From NCBI GenBank assembly GCA_946478755.1, contig CAMLDJ010000047.1:1-26965 (forward strand): a stretch of 26,965 nucleotides of DNA. Direction: 5' to 3'. This document shows positions 14,352 to 21,583 of the stretch, piece by piece. The notes under the pieces were generated by a model. It searched no databases, had not been told where the DNA came from, and was given only the letters and a program-made list of their open reading frames with translations. The stretch is from an uncultured Pedobacter sp. (GTDB taxonomy: Bacteria; Bacteroidota; Bacteroidia; Sphingobacteriales; Sphingobacteriaceae). The position numbers and the translations under genes are program-made. Each line of letters starts with the position of its first letter. The first letter of the stretch is position 1.

Positions 14352-15901
14352 TAACTGACAATATACCTCTCCAACCCATCTGCTAGCTTCCTATCATTGC
14401 TCAAGCGTGGCACTTTATTCTGTCCACCTAGCTTTCCTTCACTTTTCATGTAGTTTACAAAAGCATCTTTTTGCAAAATACGTATAATCAATGGCTGAAG
14501 GATGTTTCCTTCAATCAGGTCAAAGTAATAAATATTTTTCTTTTGCAAAGCCTCATCAACCTTTTTGCTAAAAGCTGCCATATCTTTTGGTGCAGACGAA
14601 AATTCTACAAACCACTCGTGATAAGGCAATTGGCCAGCTTCCGGATTAACCTGGGGTGCAACTGTAAATTCTGTAATTTCTACCTGTTCTTCATTGGCTA
14701 CACTCAAAATTGCCTGTTCTACCTCTTCTCCTATTACATGTTCGCCAAAAGCAGAAATGAAATGTTTTATTCGTCCTGTTACTACAATTTTGTAAGGATT
14801 CTTGGTAACAAACTTCACCGTATCGCCAATGCTGTAACCCCATAAACCTGCATTGGTATTCAAAATTAACGCATAGTTGGTATCTAATTCAACCTCCCCA
14901 AGCGACAACCTTGTTGGATTATCGTTGTAATATTCATCAGCTGGAACAAATTCGTAAAAAATCCCTGCATCGGCCAGTAACAATAGTCCTTTATCTTTCT
15001 GCGAATCCTGATAGGCAATAAACCCCTCCGAAGCTGGGTAAGTTTCTATAGCATCAATTTTCTTCCCGATGCTTTGTTCAATTTTTGCCCGATAAGGCTC
15101 AAAATTTACACCGCCATAAATAAACAAGCTAAAATTCCTGAATATTTCAGCGATTTTCATACCTCCCGATTTCTCGGAAAGTTTATCGAAATACATTTGT
15201 ACCCAAGGTGGAATACCAGAAATCAAGGTCATATTTTCATTAATGGTTTCCTCAACAATGGCATCAACTTTTTCTTCCCAATCTTCTATAATATTGGTTT
15301 CGTAAGAAGGCAATCGGTTCTTTTGCAGGTAAGCAGGAACATGGTGCGCCACAATACCTGATAAACGGCCTACATTGATTCCATGTTTTACACTTAAAAC
15401 TGGACTCCCCTGTAAAAAGATCATTTTTCCATTTACAAAATCAGCTTTGCCTGTTTCATTAATATAAGTTAAAATGGCATTACGGGCAGCTTTGATGTGC
15501 TCAGGCATCGATTCTTTCGATAGTGGAATATATTTTACGCCTGAAGTGGTACCCGATGTTTTGGCGAAATAAAGTGGTTTACCTTTCCAAAGTACATCGG
15601 CTTCACCTGCTACTACACGATCTATATAGGGTTTTAATCCTTCGTAATCCTGAACGGGAACATGTTTTTTAAAATCAGCATAGGTTTTAATCTCAGCGAA
15701 ATGATGATCTTTTCCAAATGCAGTATTTTTAGCCTCATCAATCAGCTTTTTCAGGATATTATGCTGAGCATTTACGGCATTATTTTTCCATTTGTTAATC
15801 TGCCAAACTGCAAATGCCGCAAATGGTTTACTTAATGCTGCTTTAAGCCCCCAACCCCCTGAAGGGGACTTTTCCTTTCTACCGTTCTTTTCTTTTTCCA
15901 T
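14351..15901 (-). CDS. GH3-family (auxin-responsive GH3-like) acyl-acid amido synthetase
   Basis: A 516-residue member of the ANL adenylating superfamily, GH3/JAR1 branch. The ATP motif is YFAKTSGTTSGVKYIP (111-126). Other marks are ISGIPPWVQMYF, YPASEGFIAYQ and the C-terminal domain hinge region VVTGRIKHFISAFGEHVIGEEVE. Plant members adenylate a carboxylic acid and join it to an amino acid; the bacterial substrate is unknown. The N-terminus is odd: residues 11-20 (KSPSGGWGLK) are encoded by a palindromic repeat, and an inverted copy of it lies just upstream of the start codon. Homology should begin near LKAALSKPFAAF. A start inside the repeat would require a codon other than ATG, so 15901 is kept. 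Confidence 0.88.
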   Translation of the reverse strand: MEKEKNGRKEKSPSGGWGLKAALSKPFAAFAVWQINKWKNNAVNAQHNILKKLIDEAKNTAFGKDHHFAEIKTYADFKKHVPVQDYEGLKPYIDRVVAGEADVLWKGKPLYFAKTSGTTSGVKYIPLSKESMPEHIKAARNAILTYINETGKADFVNGKMIFLQGSPVLSVKHGINVGRLSGIVAHHVPAYLQKNRLPSYETNIIEDWEEKVDAIVEETINENMTLISGIPPWVQMYFDKLSEKSGGMKIAEIFRNFSLFIYGGVNFEPYRAKIEQSIGKKIDAIETYPASEGFIAYQDSQKDKGLLLLADAGIFYEFVPADEYYNDNPTRLSLGEVELDTNYALILNTNAGLWGYSIGDTVKFVTKNPYKIVVTGRIKHFISAFGEHVIGEEVEQAILSVANEEQVEITEFTVAPQVNPEAGQLPYHEWFVEFSSAPKDMAAFSKKVDEALQKKNIYYFDLIEGNILQPLIIRILQKDAFVNYMKSEGKLGGQNKVPRLSNDRKLADGLERYIVS

Positions 15902-15946
15902 AAATTTTAATCTGATTTTTAACTCCCCTTCAGGGGCTGGGGGTTA
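15845..15946. repeat. Inverted pair of CCCCTTCAGGGG-type repeats around the GH3-type start
   Basis: Copy A is 15845-15870 (inside codons of the GH3-like gene) and copy B is 15921-15946 in the opposite orientation. Each holds CCCCT-GA-AGGGG or its mirror followed by a G- or C-rich run. Copy B ends on the stop codon of the membrane-protein gene. The pair could form a large stem that includes the GH3-type ribosome binding site and start codon. Confidence 0.65.
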
Positions 15947-16732
15947 AACGATATTATGCAAAATATCTGGATGCTCATCGCCTTTATACTCGCTTGAAAT
16001 TTTGCGGTATGCAACAGTTAGTGCTACACTCGAAAGTGGAACGATGATAAATGAACTTAAAATATTTACAATAAAAGCCACCAATGGCCATTGCAGGTAG
16101 TTTAGCAACAGGTAGATTAGGTACCCACCTCCTAAAACCACCAATAACAATAAAATCTTAGTGAAATTTCCTTTAGTGGTAGCTAAACTCAATTTAATCG
16201 AATCAAATGGCGTTACACCTTTATCAATAATAAAAAACGGGAAAAACGAAATTCTTAACCAAGTGATAAAAATAGCAATAATGCCAACTGAAATGGCCAC
16301 ATTTTTAACAATTGTCACATTAATCCCAGTATAAATAAAAGGAAAGGCAACCAAAATTACGACCAGATAAACACCAAGAATACAACCCACAAAATAAAGG
16401 GTAGCTACCAAGAACCGGATAATCTGTTGCCTGGTTGGAAGGGTATCTACAATTTTCACATCGTTTTCTTCATCGTCCATTAAATGAAAAATGTATTTAA
16501 ACAGCGAAAGATTAATGGTAAAATAAAGCAGCACAAAAATAATCACCATGATTACACTCAAGGCCTTGCTTACATCTTTAATAAAAAAGGCCATTAAGCT
16601 TGATGCGCTTGCGGTGATAAACATCAAAAAACATAGCGTAGCAATCGAGAAATAGTGTTTCTTGGTAATGCTCCATGCCTTTTGAATTACATCATTAACG
16701 GCGAACGTACTTTCTTTTAGATAATTTATCAT
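15944..16732 (-). CDS. Multi-spanning membrane protein of unknown function
   Basis: A 262-residue protein with about six membrane helices (near 28-50, 58-80, 108-132, 142-163, 192-212 and 215-240), an N-terminal amphipathic stretch, and a charged segment MDDEENDVKIVDTLPTRQQ between helices two and three. Segments such as FPFFIIDKGVTPFDSIKLSLATTKGNF resemble DUF975- and GlpQ-membrane-domain-like proteins, in which repeated SIxLS helices line the membrane. No catalytic motif is seen. It overlaps the upstream glycosyltransferase by 4 bases (ATGA), so the two are translated together, and it may help that enzyme or its lipid product. The family is not firmly identified. Confidence 0.7.
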   Translation of the reverse strand: MINYLKESTFAVNDVIQKAWSITKKHYFSIATLCFLMFITASASSLMAFFIKDVSKALSVIMVIIFVLLYFTINLSLFKYIFHLMDDEENDVKIVDTLPTRQQIIRFLVATLYFVGCILGVYLVVILVAFPFIYTGINVTIVKNVAISVGIIAIFITWLRISFFPFFIIDKGVTPFDSIKLSLATTKGNFTKILLLLVVLGGGYLIYLLLNYLQWPLVAFIVNILSSFIIVPLSSVALTVAYRKISSEYKGDEHPDILHNIV

Positions 16733-17697
16733 TGTTGTTTGAATACCACTCGTTTAAATAAATCCTGTATAAATCCTAAACCATAAGCAGTTAATTGGAT
16801 AAATGAAGATATAATGCTCAAAAATGCAACTTTTAACGATTTATTTACAGACCATGAATGAAAAAATATCAACATAAAGTAAATCAATAAGAAGAAGTTA
16901 CAAACATATGCCAATGGAGGATATATAAAGTTACACAAAATGGTGAAACCAAAACCCAATGTAAACAACGCTGGAAAAAAATGTACAAGTTTTAATTCTT
17001 TTGGGAAATGTTTGTAAATATTAATCCTTGCCCTGCCAAAAAAGTGTAACTGTTTGTAAAACTGACCAAAGCTCGTCCGGCGTTTATGGTAAACCTTTGC
17101 ATCTGGAATCAATCCGATTTTAAAACCGTTTTCGTGGATACGGATACTATATTCGATATCTTCGCCCAATCGGGTCAGGATAAAACCACCTACCTTCTCC
17201 CAGGCCTGACGGGAAACACCCATGTTAAAACTGCGTGGGTGAAATTGGCCTACGTGCTGCTTGTTTCCGCGGATGCCACCAGTGGTGAAAGGCGATGTCA
17301 TGGCATAACTAATTGCTTTTTGCACAGGCGTGAAACTATCATGTGCGGCATCCGGACCGCCATAGGCATCTAAATGATGCTCATACAAATAGTTTTTAAC
17401 CGTTTCGAGGTAATTTGCAGGAATTAAACAATCAGAATCGAAAATAACAAAGTAATCGCCTGTGGCCTTTTCGAAACCAAAATTACGGGCAAAACCCTGT
17501 CCGGCATTTTCTTTAAAGTAATATTTAATATCCAGTTTATCTGCATAAGAAGCAACAATTGCCTTTGCATCGTTTTTCGAACCATCTTCAATAACCAAAA
17601 CTTCAAACTGCAAATAAGTCTGCTTGGTTAGGGTGTTTAAAAGTTCGTCAATTTCTTGAGGACGATTGTAAAGTGGAATGATGATGGAGAAAAACAT
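16729..17697 (-). CDS. Family 2 glycosyltransferase, membrane-anchored
   Basis: A 322-residue GT-A enzyme. The donor-binding strand SIIIPLYNRP starts at residue 4, the VIEDGS motif is at 35-40, the metal-binding FDSDC is at 86-90 (DSD 87-89) and the catalytic ED is Glu179-Asp180 in TRLGED. The last ~100 residues contain two or three hydrophobic helices (FFPALFTLGFGFTILCNFIY, FFLLIYFMLIFFH and a third), so it sits on the inner face of the cytoplasmic membrane. Its end overlaps the start of a membrane protein by 4 bases, so they form a unit. It probably builds a glycolipid or surface polysaccharide; donor and acceptor are not predictable. Confidence 0.88.
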   Translation of the reverse strand: MFFSIIIPLYNRPQEIDELLNTLTKQTYLQFEVLVIEDGSKNDAKAIVASYADKLDIKYYFKENAGQGFARNFGFEKATGDYFVIFDSDCLIPANYLETVKNYLYEHHLDAYGGPDAAHDSFTPVQKAISYAMTSPFTTGGIRGNKQHVGQFHPRSFNMGVSRQAWEKVGGFILTRLGEDIEYSIRIHENGFKIGLIPDAKVYHKRRTSFGQFYKQLHFFGRARINIYKHFPKELKLVHFFPALFTLGFGFTILCNFIYPPLAYVCNFFLLIYFMLIFFHSWSVNKSLKVAFLSIISSFIQLTAYGLGFIQDLFKRVVFKQQ

Positions 17698-17700
17698 TTT

Positions 17701-17773
17701 TTGAGGTTGAGGGTTGAGGGGGTTAAAGGTTGAGGGATTAGGCGGATAAAACCTTCCGCCTTCTAACCTTCTA
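17701..17773. repeat. Purine/pyrimidine-skewed intergenic repeat between two glycosyltransferase genes
   Basis: The plus strand has GGTTGAGGG-type units (17705-17737), a perfect 5-base hairpin GGCGG/CCGCC (17741-17760), then CCTTCTAACCTT (17759-17770). The segment 17759-17782 is repeated with one mismatch at 20310-20333 and supplies the stop codon of the next gene. Confidence 0.55.
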
Positions 17774-18721
17774 CCTTAATTCCTTTTCTATCAAATATTG
17801 GTTTCTTTCTGGTGCGTTACGCGATAAGAGTTCTGCAATAAAACCTGCCAGGAACATCTGAGAACCAACAACAATGGCAACCAGTGATAAATAAAACAAT
17901 GGTTGATCGGTTACATCGCGATAGGCTAAGCCCTGCCATATCAAATATTTCTTTTCGAATAATATGTAGAGTGCCATGATTATACCAATAAAGAAGCTTA
18001 AAACACCTAACGAACCAAAAAAGTGCATTGGGCGTTTACCGAATTTACCCACAAAGAAAATAGAGAGTAAATCTAAAAAGCCGTTTATAAACCTGCTGAA
18101 ACCAAATTTTGTCGTTCCATATTTACGGGCACGGTGTTCTACCACCTGCTCGGCTATTTTACTAAATCCGGCCCATTTGGCAATTACCGGGATATAACGG
18201 TGCATTTCGCCGTAAACTTCGATGGTTTTGATCACATCGCTACGGTAAGCTTTTAAGCCACAGTTAAAATCGTTCAGCTCTATACCGCTCATTTTACGGG
18301 TAGCGGCATTGAATAATTTTGTAGGGATAGTTTTAGTAATCGGATCGTAACGTTTCTTCTTCCAGCCCGAAATAATATCGAGTTTTTCTTCTTTAATGCG
18401 GCGGTATAATTCAGGAATTTCGTCAGGACTATCCTGCAGATCGGCATCCATGGTAATAACCACATCGCCCTGAGTAGTTTCGAAACCAACATTTAAGGCT
18501 GCAGATTTACCGTAGTTCCTTCTAAACTTAATGCCTTTAATGGCAGGGTTTTGAAATCTTAATTCTTCAATCACCTCCCACGATCTGTCGGTACTACCAT
18601 CATCAACCAAAATAATTTCATAGCTGAAATTATTGTCGATCATCACTTTATCAATCCAAGCCGTTAATTCTGGCAAAGATTCATCTTCATTAAATAAGGG
18701 TACTACAACTGATATATCCAT
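17771..18721 (-). CDS. DPMS/GtrB-like family 2 glycosyltransferase
   Basis: A 316-residue polyprenyl-phosphate glycosyltransferase of the dolichyl-phosphate mannose synthase-like group. Motifs in order: VVVPLFNEDESL (5-16), VDDGSTD (39-45), DADLQD (92-97, metal site), and KFGFSRFINGFLDL before the membrane part. Two helices near 236-256 and 275-302 anchor it, as in GtrB and ArnC. These enzymes move a sugar from UDP/GDP to undecaprenyl phosphate on the cytoplasmic face for later use outside. The final Glu-Leu-Arg and the TAG stop lie inside a dispersed repeat. The downstream glycosyltransferase-membrane protein pair on the same strand suggests a common role in glycolipid or glycan building. 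Confidence 0.9.
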   Translation of the reverse strand: MDISVVVPLFNEDESLPELTAWIDKVMIDNNFSYEIILVDDGSTDRSWEVIEELRFQNPAIKGIKFRRNYGKSAALNVGFETTQGDVVITMDADLQDSPDEIPELYRRIKEEKLDIISGWKKKRYDPITKTIPTKLFNAATRKMSGIELNDFNCGLKAYRSDVIKTIEVYGEMHRYIPVIAKWAGFSKIAEQVVEHRARKYGTTKFGFSRFINGFLDLLSIFFVGKFGKRPMHFFGSLGVLSFFIGIIMALYILFEKKYLIWQGLAYRDVTDQPLFYLSLVAIVVGSQMFLAGFIAELLSRNAPERNQYLIEKELR

Positions 18722-18734
18722 TTTTGAGTATTAT

Positions 18735-18820
18735 CGTCATTGCGAGAAGGAACGACGAAGCAATCTATTTGAAAGATTGCCACACCCCTACGTATTTCCA
18801 ACGCTTCTTTCGCAATGACG
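18735..18820. repeat. Palindromic dispersed repeat with CGTCATTGCGA ends
   Basis: Outer arms CGTCATTGCGA (18735-18745) and TCGCAATGACG (18810-18820) are perfect inverses. Nested inner arms GCAATCT (18760-18766) and AGATTGC (18774-18780) are also perfect. This is a fuller copy of the element seen at 14050-14094 and lies just upstream of the GtrB-like gene. Confidence 0.7.
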
Positions 18821-18830
18821 CATTATTAAA

Positions 18831-18873
18831 AACGTGCAAATTTCATCAAATTAAATGATAAAACCTGCACGTT
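18831..18873 (-). terminator. Hairpin after the DUF4199 gene
   Basis: Arms AACGTGCA (18831-18838) and TGCACGTT (18866-18873) are perfect, with a 27-base A/T-rich loop, about 20 bases after the DUF4199 stop on the minus strand. Weak pairing within the loop would make a stable structure; the T tract after it is short. Confidence 0.4.
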
Positions 18874-18892
18874 CAAAATTTTATAAAAGAAA

Positions 18893-19462
18893 TTAACCTT
18901 CCTTTGGAAACGAATCGAATGTAACTGGTTGTTTTTTCTTTAAGATAGCTGAAAGGATTAAAGAAAGTACCCCATAAAGTGCAAGTGAAACTCCAAAGCT
19001 TGTAAAGATGTTTTTAAAAGTAGGTTCAAGCTTCTCTTGCATATTGCCACCTTTAGCTATCGCCTCATCAATTTGCTCGCTAGCCATTCCGAATTTTTCC
19101 ATCATAGCTCTCTGTGCCTCCTCGATAGCAGCAGCAGCTCTTTGTGGAAGATCTGGATCAATAAATTTCACTAGTATCACATTATAAAGAGTTGCAGTTA
19201 AGGCTAAAATAAGGGAGATGATTAAATAAGCTTTAAAGGCCTCTCCAAATGTCCAAAACCCACCTATTTCTTTACGGATGTTTATTCCCACCACTACTAA
19301 CAGTACGATGAATAAAACAAATATACCTATCTGGGTCGCAAAACTGGTGTAAATTAATACCGGGTCTATAAAATGCAAGGTTAACGATATAATTATCGAA
19401 ACCGCAGCAAGCATTAATCCATTTTTAATAGCTAATTTGGAAATAAGAGCACTTTTGTCCAT
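18893..19462 (-). CDS. DUF4199 membrane protein
   Basis: A 189-residue membrane protein of a family restricted largely to Bacteroidota. Helices are visible at about 14-30, 34-58, 78-100 and 150-172. The conserved FWTFGEAFKAYL precedes the third helix, and a long soluble, Met- and Ala-rich loop (~105-145: IEEAQRAMMEKFG) lies between the third and last. The C-terminus is cytoplasmic (KKKQPVTFDSFPKEG). No function is known for the family. It is followed downstream by the GtrB-like glycosyltransferase, a neighbourhood that may point to envelope glycan metabolism. Confidence 0.88.
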   Translation of the reverse strand: MDKSALISKLAIKNGLMLAAVSIIISLTLHFIDPVLIYTSFATQIGIFVLFIVLLVVVGINIRKEIGGFWTFGEAFKAYLIISLILALTATLYNVILVKFIDPDLPQRAAAAIEEAQRAMMEKFGMASEQIDEAIAKGGNMQEKLEPTFKNIFTSFGVSLALYGVLSLILSAILKKKQPVTFDSFPKEG

Positions 19463-19478
19463 AATTTTAAATTTTAGT

Positions 19479-20147
19479 TTAATTATTAATTGTTGTGATT
19501 AATATATAAGTAGCAGAATCGAACGATTTGTTACTGCTAAACTGAATTATTTCTTTCGTTGTTTCGGCACTTCCCTCAACGTCAAGGAAAAATACCATAA
19601 AAGGTACAAATAATTCTTGCATTTCTTCACTGATATTTAGCTTGGCTGCTGTTTTGCAGATTTCTTCTACGCTCGTTTCTGCCAACTGCTGGTTGCTGAT
19701 CAATTCTTCATAAATTTCGAATTCATCCTGAAATTCATCGTCTTCTACCAACAAAAATTCTTTTAAGAAATCGCCCAATTCTGGATCCAAATCTTCATCC
19801 TTACACTCTTTAATGTAAAGCAAAAGATTTAAGAGTTCGGTTCCTCTGTCAATGGTTTCTTCTTCGATATTTGCCCACTCATCACTTTCTAAATAGTCGT
19901 CTTCCAGTTTCTGTACATCACTGCTAAAGAAATTCACCATTAATAAATCGAAAAATACTTCGCGTAATTCTTCAAATTTAGGGTGAGAATCGAAAACGGC
20001 ATCAAAAGCGGTAGCTTTATCTAAAAAGTTAACATCAAGCTCAAAAGCAGCTAATAACTCTGTTTCAAAACCGTCTACATTGGTAGCTGAAACCTCAGCA
20101 TACTTGTTAATGGCTGCACTTAGTGCTTTTTTTACTCTATTATCCAT
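19479..20147 (-). CDS. Acidic conserved protein of unknown function
   Basis: A 222-residue soluble protein without signal peptide or membrane helix. It is strongly acidic, with clusters such as LEDDYLESDEWANIEEETID and VEDDEFQDEFEIYEELI, and is predicted to be almost entirely alpha-helical. I do not recognise a domain. It is followed after 16 bases by the DUF4199 gene on the same strand, so the two are probably cotranscribed. A spacer of 179 bases holding a repeat separates it from the upstream dihydroorotase-like gene. It might be an adaptor or anti-toxin-like partner, but nothing in the sequence supports a specific role. Confidence 0.75.
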   Translation of the reverse strand: MDNRVKKALSAAINKYAEVSATNVDGFETELLAAFELDVNFLDKATAFDAVFDSHPKFEELREVFFDLLMVNFFSSDVQKLEDDYLESDEWANIEEETIDRGTELLNLLLYIKECKDEDLDPELGDFLKEFLLVEDDEFQDEFEIYEELISNQQLAETSVEEICKTAAKLNISEEMQELFVPFMVFFLDVEGSAETTKEIIQFSSNKSFDSATYILITTINN

Positions 20148-20309
20148 GATTAAGATTTTTAGGATTTTAGGATGATAAGATTGTATGACCTGAACAACAA
20201 AATCGTAATTTCTTGCTTTAGTCTTTAAGTTCCTATAACCTGTTAATTTATCAATATTTTTTTTGAACTAATATCTTTTGAGACATGGTTAAGAACCTCA
20301 TGCCCTCAA

Positions 20310-20333
20310 CCTTCTAACCTTCAACCTTAATTC
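20310..20333. repeat. 24-base repeat at the end of the dihydroorotase-like gene
   Basis: CCTTCTAACCTTCAACCTTA followed by ATTC matches 17759-17782 with one mismatch. It covers the TAA stop of the dihydroorotase-like gene (20327-20329). The remaining spacer 20148-20309 shows no gene. Confidence 0.55.
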
Positions 20334-21583
20334 TCCCAGTACTGATTATTATTATAAACCAAAGTTACCTTCCCGGTAAGTTCGGCACCCAATAACGGAC
20401 TGTTTGTCGATTTTGAATAATTGCTTGTGGCATTATACAACCACTTTTCTGTTGTATTGAAAACAGTAAAGTTGGCATCAGCATTTTCTTCAATTACCGG
20501 AATAGCTAAATTTAATAATTTACGTGGATTAATGGCCAATTTCTCTGCAATTAAAGTGATATCCAATCCGGCCTTTAATAACAATGGCAGTACGGTTTGC
20601 AAAGCAATAATGCCATAATGGGCAATTTCGAACTCTACATTTTTAAATTCGATCTCTTCCGGACGGTGCTGAGAAGTAATAGCATCAATGGTTCCGTCTT
20701 TTAAACCGGCAATTAGCGCCTTCACATCTGCTTTTCCGCGAAGTGGTGGTTTAACCTTGTAGTTGCTATCAAAATCGCTTAAAAGTTCTTCTGTAAACAC
20801 CAAGTGATGCGCGGTTACATCGCACGAAACCCGAACGCCATCTTTCTTTGCCTTACGAATCAAAGCCACGGCCCCGGCAGTTGAAATATTGCTAATGTGG
20901 ATTTTAGTTTCATTATAAGATGCCAGAAAAATATCGCGGGCAATATGCATTTCTTCAGCCAATGCGGGTAAACCTTTCATGCCCAACAGCACAGAGTTTT
21001 TGCTCTCGTTAATCTGCGATTTGCCAGCTATGGATTTATTTTCGGGATAAACCATTAATAATGCATTGAAACCTTTTGCATATTGTAATGCACGGCTCAT
21101 AAACCCATCATCTTGCAAGGCCTTATCGCCATCTGAAAAAGCTACCGCACCCGCCTGTTGCATATCGAACAGTTCGGCAAGCTCTTTTGCTTCACGGTTT
21201 TGACTTATGGCACCAACAGGTAAAACATCAACCAAGTTGTTTTTTGCCTTATTGACAATGTATTCTACCTGAGATTTTGACTGCACAACCGGACTGGTTT
21301 GCGGCAATAAAGCCAAGCCAGTAAAACCTCCAGCTTTTGCAGTTGCGGTTAATGTTTGAATATCTTCCTTGGTTTCGAAACCCGGATCGCCTGCTACACA
21401 GTTTAGATCGAAAAAACCTGGCGTTAAGAAAGCACCCTGAGCATCAAAAACAGTCTCGTTTTTATCGGCAGTTAATTTACCTATGTTTTTAATTTTACCA
21501 TTTTCTACCCGAACATCGCATTGTTGATTATTGAATTTACTTTGCGGATCGGCAACGGTTACATTTTTAACCAGGAGATTCAT
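20327..21583 (-). CDS. pyrC: Dihydroorotase-like amidohydrolase, most metal ligands missing
   Basis: A 418-residue class I dihydroorotase homologue. The fold is right: FLTPGFFDL then GDPGFETKEDIQTLTATAKAGGF, HISNISTAGAV (His229) and KVKPPLRGKADVKAL. The catalytic metal motif DxHxH is DLNCV here (Asp59, Asn61, Val63), the later TDHAPH aspartate is replaced in TSQHRPEE (Gln305 before His306), and the HCED-like motif reads YPEN. Such substitutions occur in a common Bacteroidota form and in pseudo-dihydroorotases that structure aspartate transcarbamoylase. The real activity is uncertain; a scaffold role in pyrimidine synthesis is plausible. Its start overlaps the end of the BatA-like gene by 4 bases. 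Confidence 0.82.
   Translation of the reverse strand: MNLLVKNVTVADPQSKFNNQQCDVRVENGKIKNIGKLTADKNETVFDAQGAFLTPGFFDLNCVAGDPGFETKEDIQTLTATAKAGGFTGLALLPQTSPVVQSKSQVEYIVNKAKNNLVDVLPVGAISQNREAKELAELFDMQQAGAVAFSDGDKALQDDGFMSRALQYAKGFNALLMVYPENKSIAGKSQINESKNSVLLGMKGLPALAEEMHIARDIFLASYNETKIHISNISTAGAVALIRKAKKDGVRVSCDVTAHHLVFTEELLSDFDSNYKVKPPLRGKADVKALIAGLKDGTIDAITSQHRPEEIEFKNVEFEIAHYGIIALQTVLPLLLKAGLDITLIAEKLAINPRKLLNLAIPVIEENADANFTVFNTTEKWLYNATSNYSKSTNSPLLGAELTGKVTLVYNNNQYWEN

Noticed and set aside
14124..14354. A plus-strand frame encoding a repeated NYFFSFRF peptide
   Set aside because: The repeat in the peptide is only the translation of the two 73-base DNA repeats; no ribosome binding site or family similarity is seen.
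17086..17373. Plus-strand frame of 95 codons within the glycosyltransferase gene
   Set aside because: It lies antisense to conserved GT2 motifs, so it is a shadow frame.
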